Assembly (NCBI GenBank): GCA_017526905.1
Contig: JAFXQT010000006.1
Location: forward strand, 1 to 64,000
DNA from: Bacteroidaceae bacterium
Lineage (GTDB): Bacteria; Bacteroidota; Bacteroidia; Bacteroidales; Bacteroidaceae
DNA: 64,000 nt
Reading direction: 5' to 3'
How positions within the stretch are numbered: position 1 is the stretch's first letter; each line of letters starts with the position of its first letter. The notes under the pieces were generated by a model. The model saw only the letters and a program-made list of their open reading frames with translations, ran no database searches and was not told where the DNA came from. A program made the translations under genes and the position numbers. Positions 63,401-64,000 of the stretch are shown piece after piece.

Positions 63401-64000
63401 TGCTAAGTTCCTGGACCGCGGGCACCAATGCCATCAGCCAAGATATAACGCTGCCTACGGGCCATTACATCCTACGCTTTGACTATCGTTACACCTGCCC
63501 CAACGAAAGCCGCCGCACGGCAACCAACGTCATCTCCACCACAGGCGGAAACGTATGCACCTCGTTGTGCGGTTTCGAAGTGAGCGGCGAAACAGACCGT
63601 GTATTCATCCAAAGGGACGGCGAGGATGAGCAGGTATATTCTGGCACTCCCTGCTACTCCTTCCCCACCGAGCAGGACACGTGGCAGGAAACCGCCTATC
63701 GCATCCATGTGGCAGGCCCCCAGGCCAACATCACGCTCCGTTTCGGTGTCAGCACCACTGCAAACCAGGGAGCCGCCAACCAGACACGTATCTACGCCGA
63801 CAATGTGCGGCTCATCAAACTGCGGTACAGCGGCACCGGCATAACAACACCGTCGGCCTCAAACGAAACGAGGGCCAACGCAGCAGTCTATGATCTGAGC
63901 GGACGGCCTGTGCGCAACACCAACGGGAACAACTGCCACCCCACAGGCAAACGGGGCATCTACATTTCCAACGGGCAGAAAGTGCTGACCCAAGCCAACT
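60484..64000 (+). CDS. Large secreted protein with T9SS sorting tail (truncated by window edge)
   Basis: Open from ATG at 60484 to the window end (1172 codons, no stop), so it was not closed here. Signal peptide 1-22 (ending ARAQ). The first 480 residues are helical and resemble an alpha/alpha-toroid fold (SSLWAMSLAYASFFLADEL, NGWEADILAATLGLYPDDA, DGSWLLNSDIGPRRMGVQGH), followed by beta-sandwich regions; the layout is reminiscent of polysaccharide-lyase-like proteins, but I see no proof. Residues about 865-1115 are a carbohydrate-binding-like module (VTAQYITNPNFEEDETW). It ends AVYDLSGRPVR...GIYISNGQKVL, a T9SS tail, so only a few codons are probably missing. Confidence 0.75.
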   Translation, partial: MKAYRTILLAALMAVGMGARAQNAPVDENPSPTEGVITHQFVNEGTMMADLLQMLANSMTYAKNIWYNCQAPNSVNEPCGFFKANSAGQSNEDGVRTNADFSMICAFLYKYAQGKATLPEGLTWAQVKDMAMKSLVFGYSTHKANKLKVTSNNAYWGSTATNDVVWESSLWAMSLAYASFFLADELSAQQKDYIYKMLKAECNYELARSIPTGFAGDTKAEENGWEADILAATLGLYPDDALAKRWFERLREFAINCYSQADDANDKTVIDPAYDTKTVADLYRGANLYEDFTLQNHNYFHTSYQNVVIQELGEAALALRLFQGNNQKWQTNALMHGNQAVMDNVLAWLALADGELAMPNGNDWSMFLFDQITSYSTLACFLRNPDALLLENMAYKYIKARQQTTADGSWLLNSDIGPRRMGVQGHRVMMTYLMHLVASTADLKPTTWAQFNETHKEAHRLLTQNIVRAASDDRFVTFSWSNGLKSYTGYFADTTPDRNKIVCPFKANNTGNLLGWYTVSGHNNNATPVVSGIYQLQDNAFTMNGSLNTNDATLENRFVLAATKGNAIVYMNQIKALANGTLTGRRGGLLAISTDPFTRLQRTLYHEGGSVQTNGAQMQQLSSSWVNIDQSVGIVTLGGTGRIGFGDRALSNSIYMSKLYPIYSTGSQAFKQGDVIDRTAVIYYSKVDDVTTQQLQAEAQSLTDLLPEGWNGLTCADPDGTRYLIIANFAGGSKNKTELKELTSAYGAPVLAAETYITDSKATAIIALDEQHSYMQPFTVFVKGSGVVAKQFNPWDDSQFSIRAIGQTDENVTVTYVHNGQVVSTTNITVHAGATLNIRLDGSAISVSEPDLMTPGGSPIYEDVTAQYITNPNFEEDETWGTTGSITLNGTVYNPCYTQTVAAANKQFPQVLPVRGWKAESKLSPASNYALLYSMPYSFDRYCVSPSNVGNSTSIMAPPAAFADEAGTRCLSMLSSWTAGTNAISQDITLPTGHYILRFDYRYTCPNESRRTATNVISTTGGNVCTSLCGFEVSGETDRVFIQRDGEDEQVYSGTPCYSFPTEQDTWQETAYRIHVAGPQANITLRFGVSTTANQGAANQTRIYADNVRLIKLRYSGTGITTPSASNETRANAAVYDLSGRPVRNTNGNNCHPTGKRGIYISNGQKVLTQAN

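Overview
The window looks like chromosome of a Bacteroidales bacterium, most likely Prevotellaceae. The evidence is paired SusC/SusD genes, C10 (streptopain-type) peptidases and glycosidases ending in type IX secretion (T9SS) sorting domains, DUF5606 and DUF4924 proteins, a PUR-type nucleic-acid-binding protein, a long-form NusB, promoters of the Bacteroidetes TTTG-N19/21-TAnnTTTG type, and few Shine-Dalgarno sites. Coding DNA is GC-rich and intergenic DNA AT-rich. I see no rRNA, tRNA, CRISPR array, integrase or transposase.

Layout. 0-7 kb: a sensor histidine kinase, divergent from a sialidase and a secreted GH31 glycosidase. 7-11.3 kb: leftward housekeeping run nusB-yajC-ybbR-coaE plus a DUF5606 gene, and a rightward PUR-family gene. 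11.3-12 kb: a gene-free stretch with a 22-bp-period palindromic array. 12-14 kb: outer-membrane barrel and lipoprotein. 14-25 kb: purL, a large lipoprotein with a zinc-metalloprotease-like HExxH motif, a two-gene chromate-transporter pair, rpe and comEC. 24.9-43.6 kb: two mirror-image loci, each with susC, susD, a surface lipoprotein and one or two C10 peptidases, meeting head-to-head across a 478-bp spacer flanked by 114-bp nearly identical inverted arms. 43.8-53.2 kb: leftward genes for an ECF sigma factor, fmt, a DUF559 nuclease cassette, a ClC channel, Sua5/YrdC, RF3, RfbD, DUF4924 and a LysE exporter. 53.3-58.2 kb: ROK glucokinase-like gene, pepT and a large internally duplicated secreted protein. 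58.2-60.3 kb: S4 protein, pth and ribosomal protein L25. 60.5 kb to the end: a large T9SS-sorted secreted protein cut by the window edge.

How the genes may work together. The mirror loci read as a RagAB-like protein/peptide utilisation system. Secreted C10 cysteine peptidases would cut protein at the surface, the lipoprotein and SusD would capture peptides, SusC would import them with TonB energy, and cytoplasmic PepT (in a separate operon) could finish the digestion. The duplicated, inverted layout with exchangeable susC 5' ends suggests recombination or an expression switch.

The second theme is repeats. A DUF559 endonuclease gene sits between near-identical inverted repeats, with related relics at the edges of, or inside, fmt, pth, an S4-domain gene and probably prfC. 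Two large intergenic regions each hold a 22-bp-period palindromic array followed by GCCACTT/TTTGCCAC repeats. Short 7-8-nt tandem repeats recur next to gene starts.
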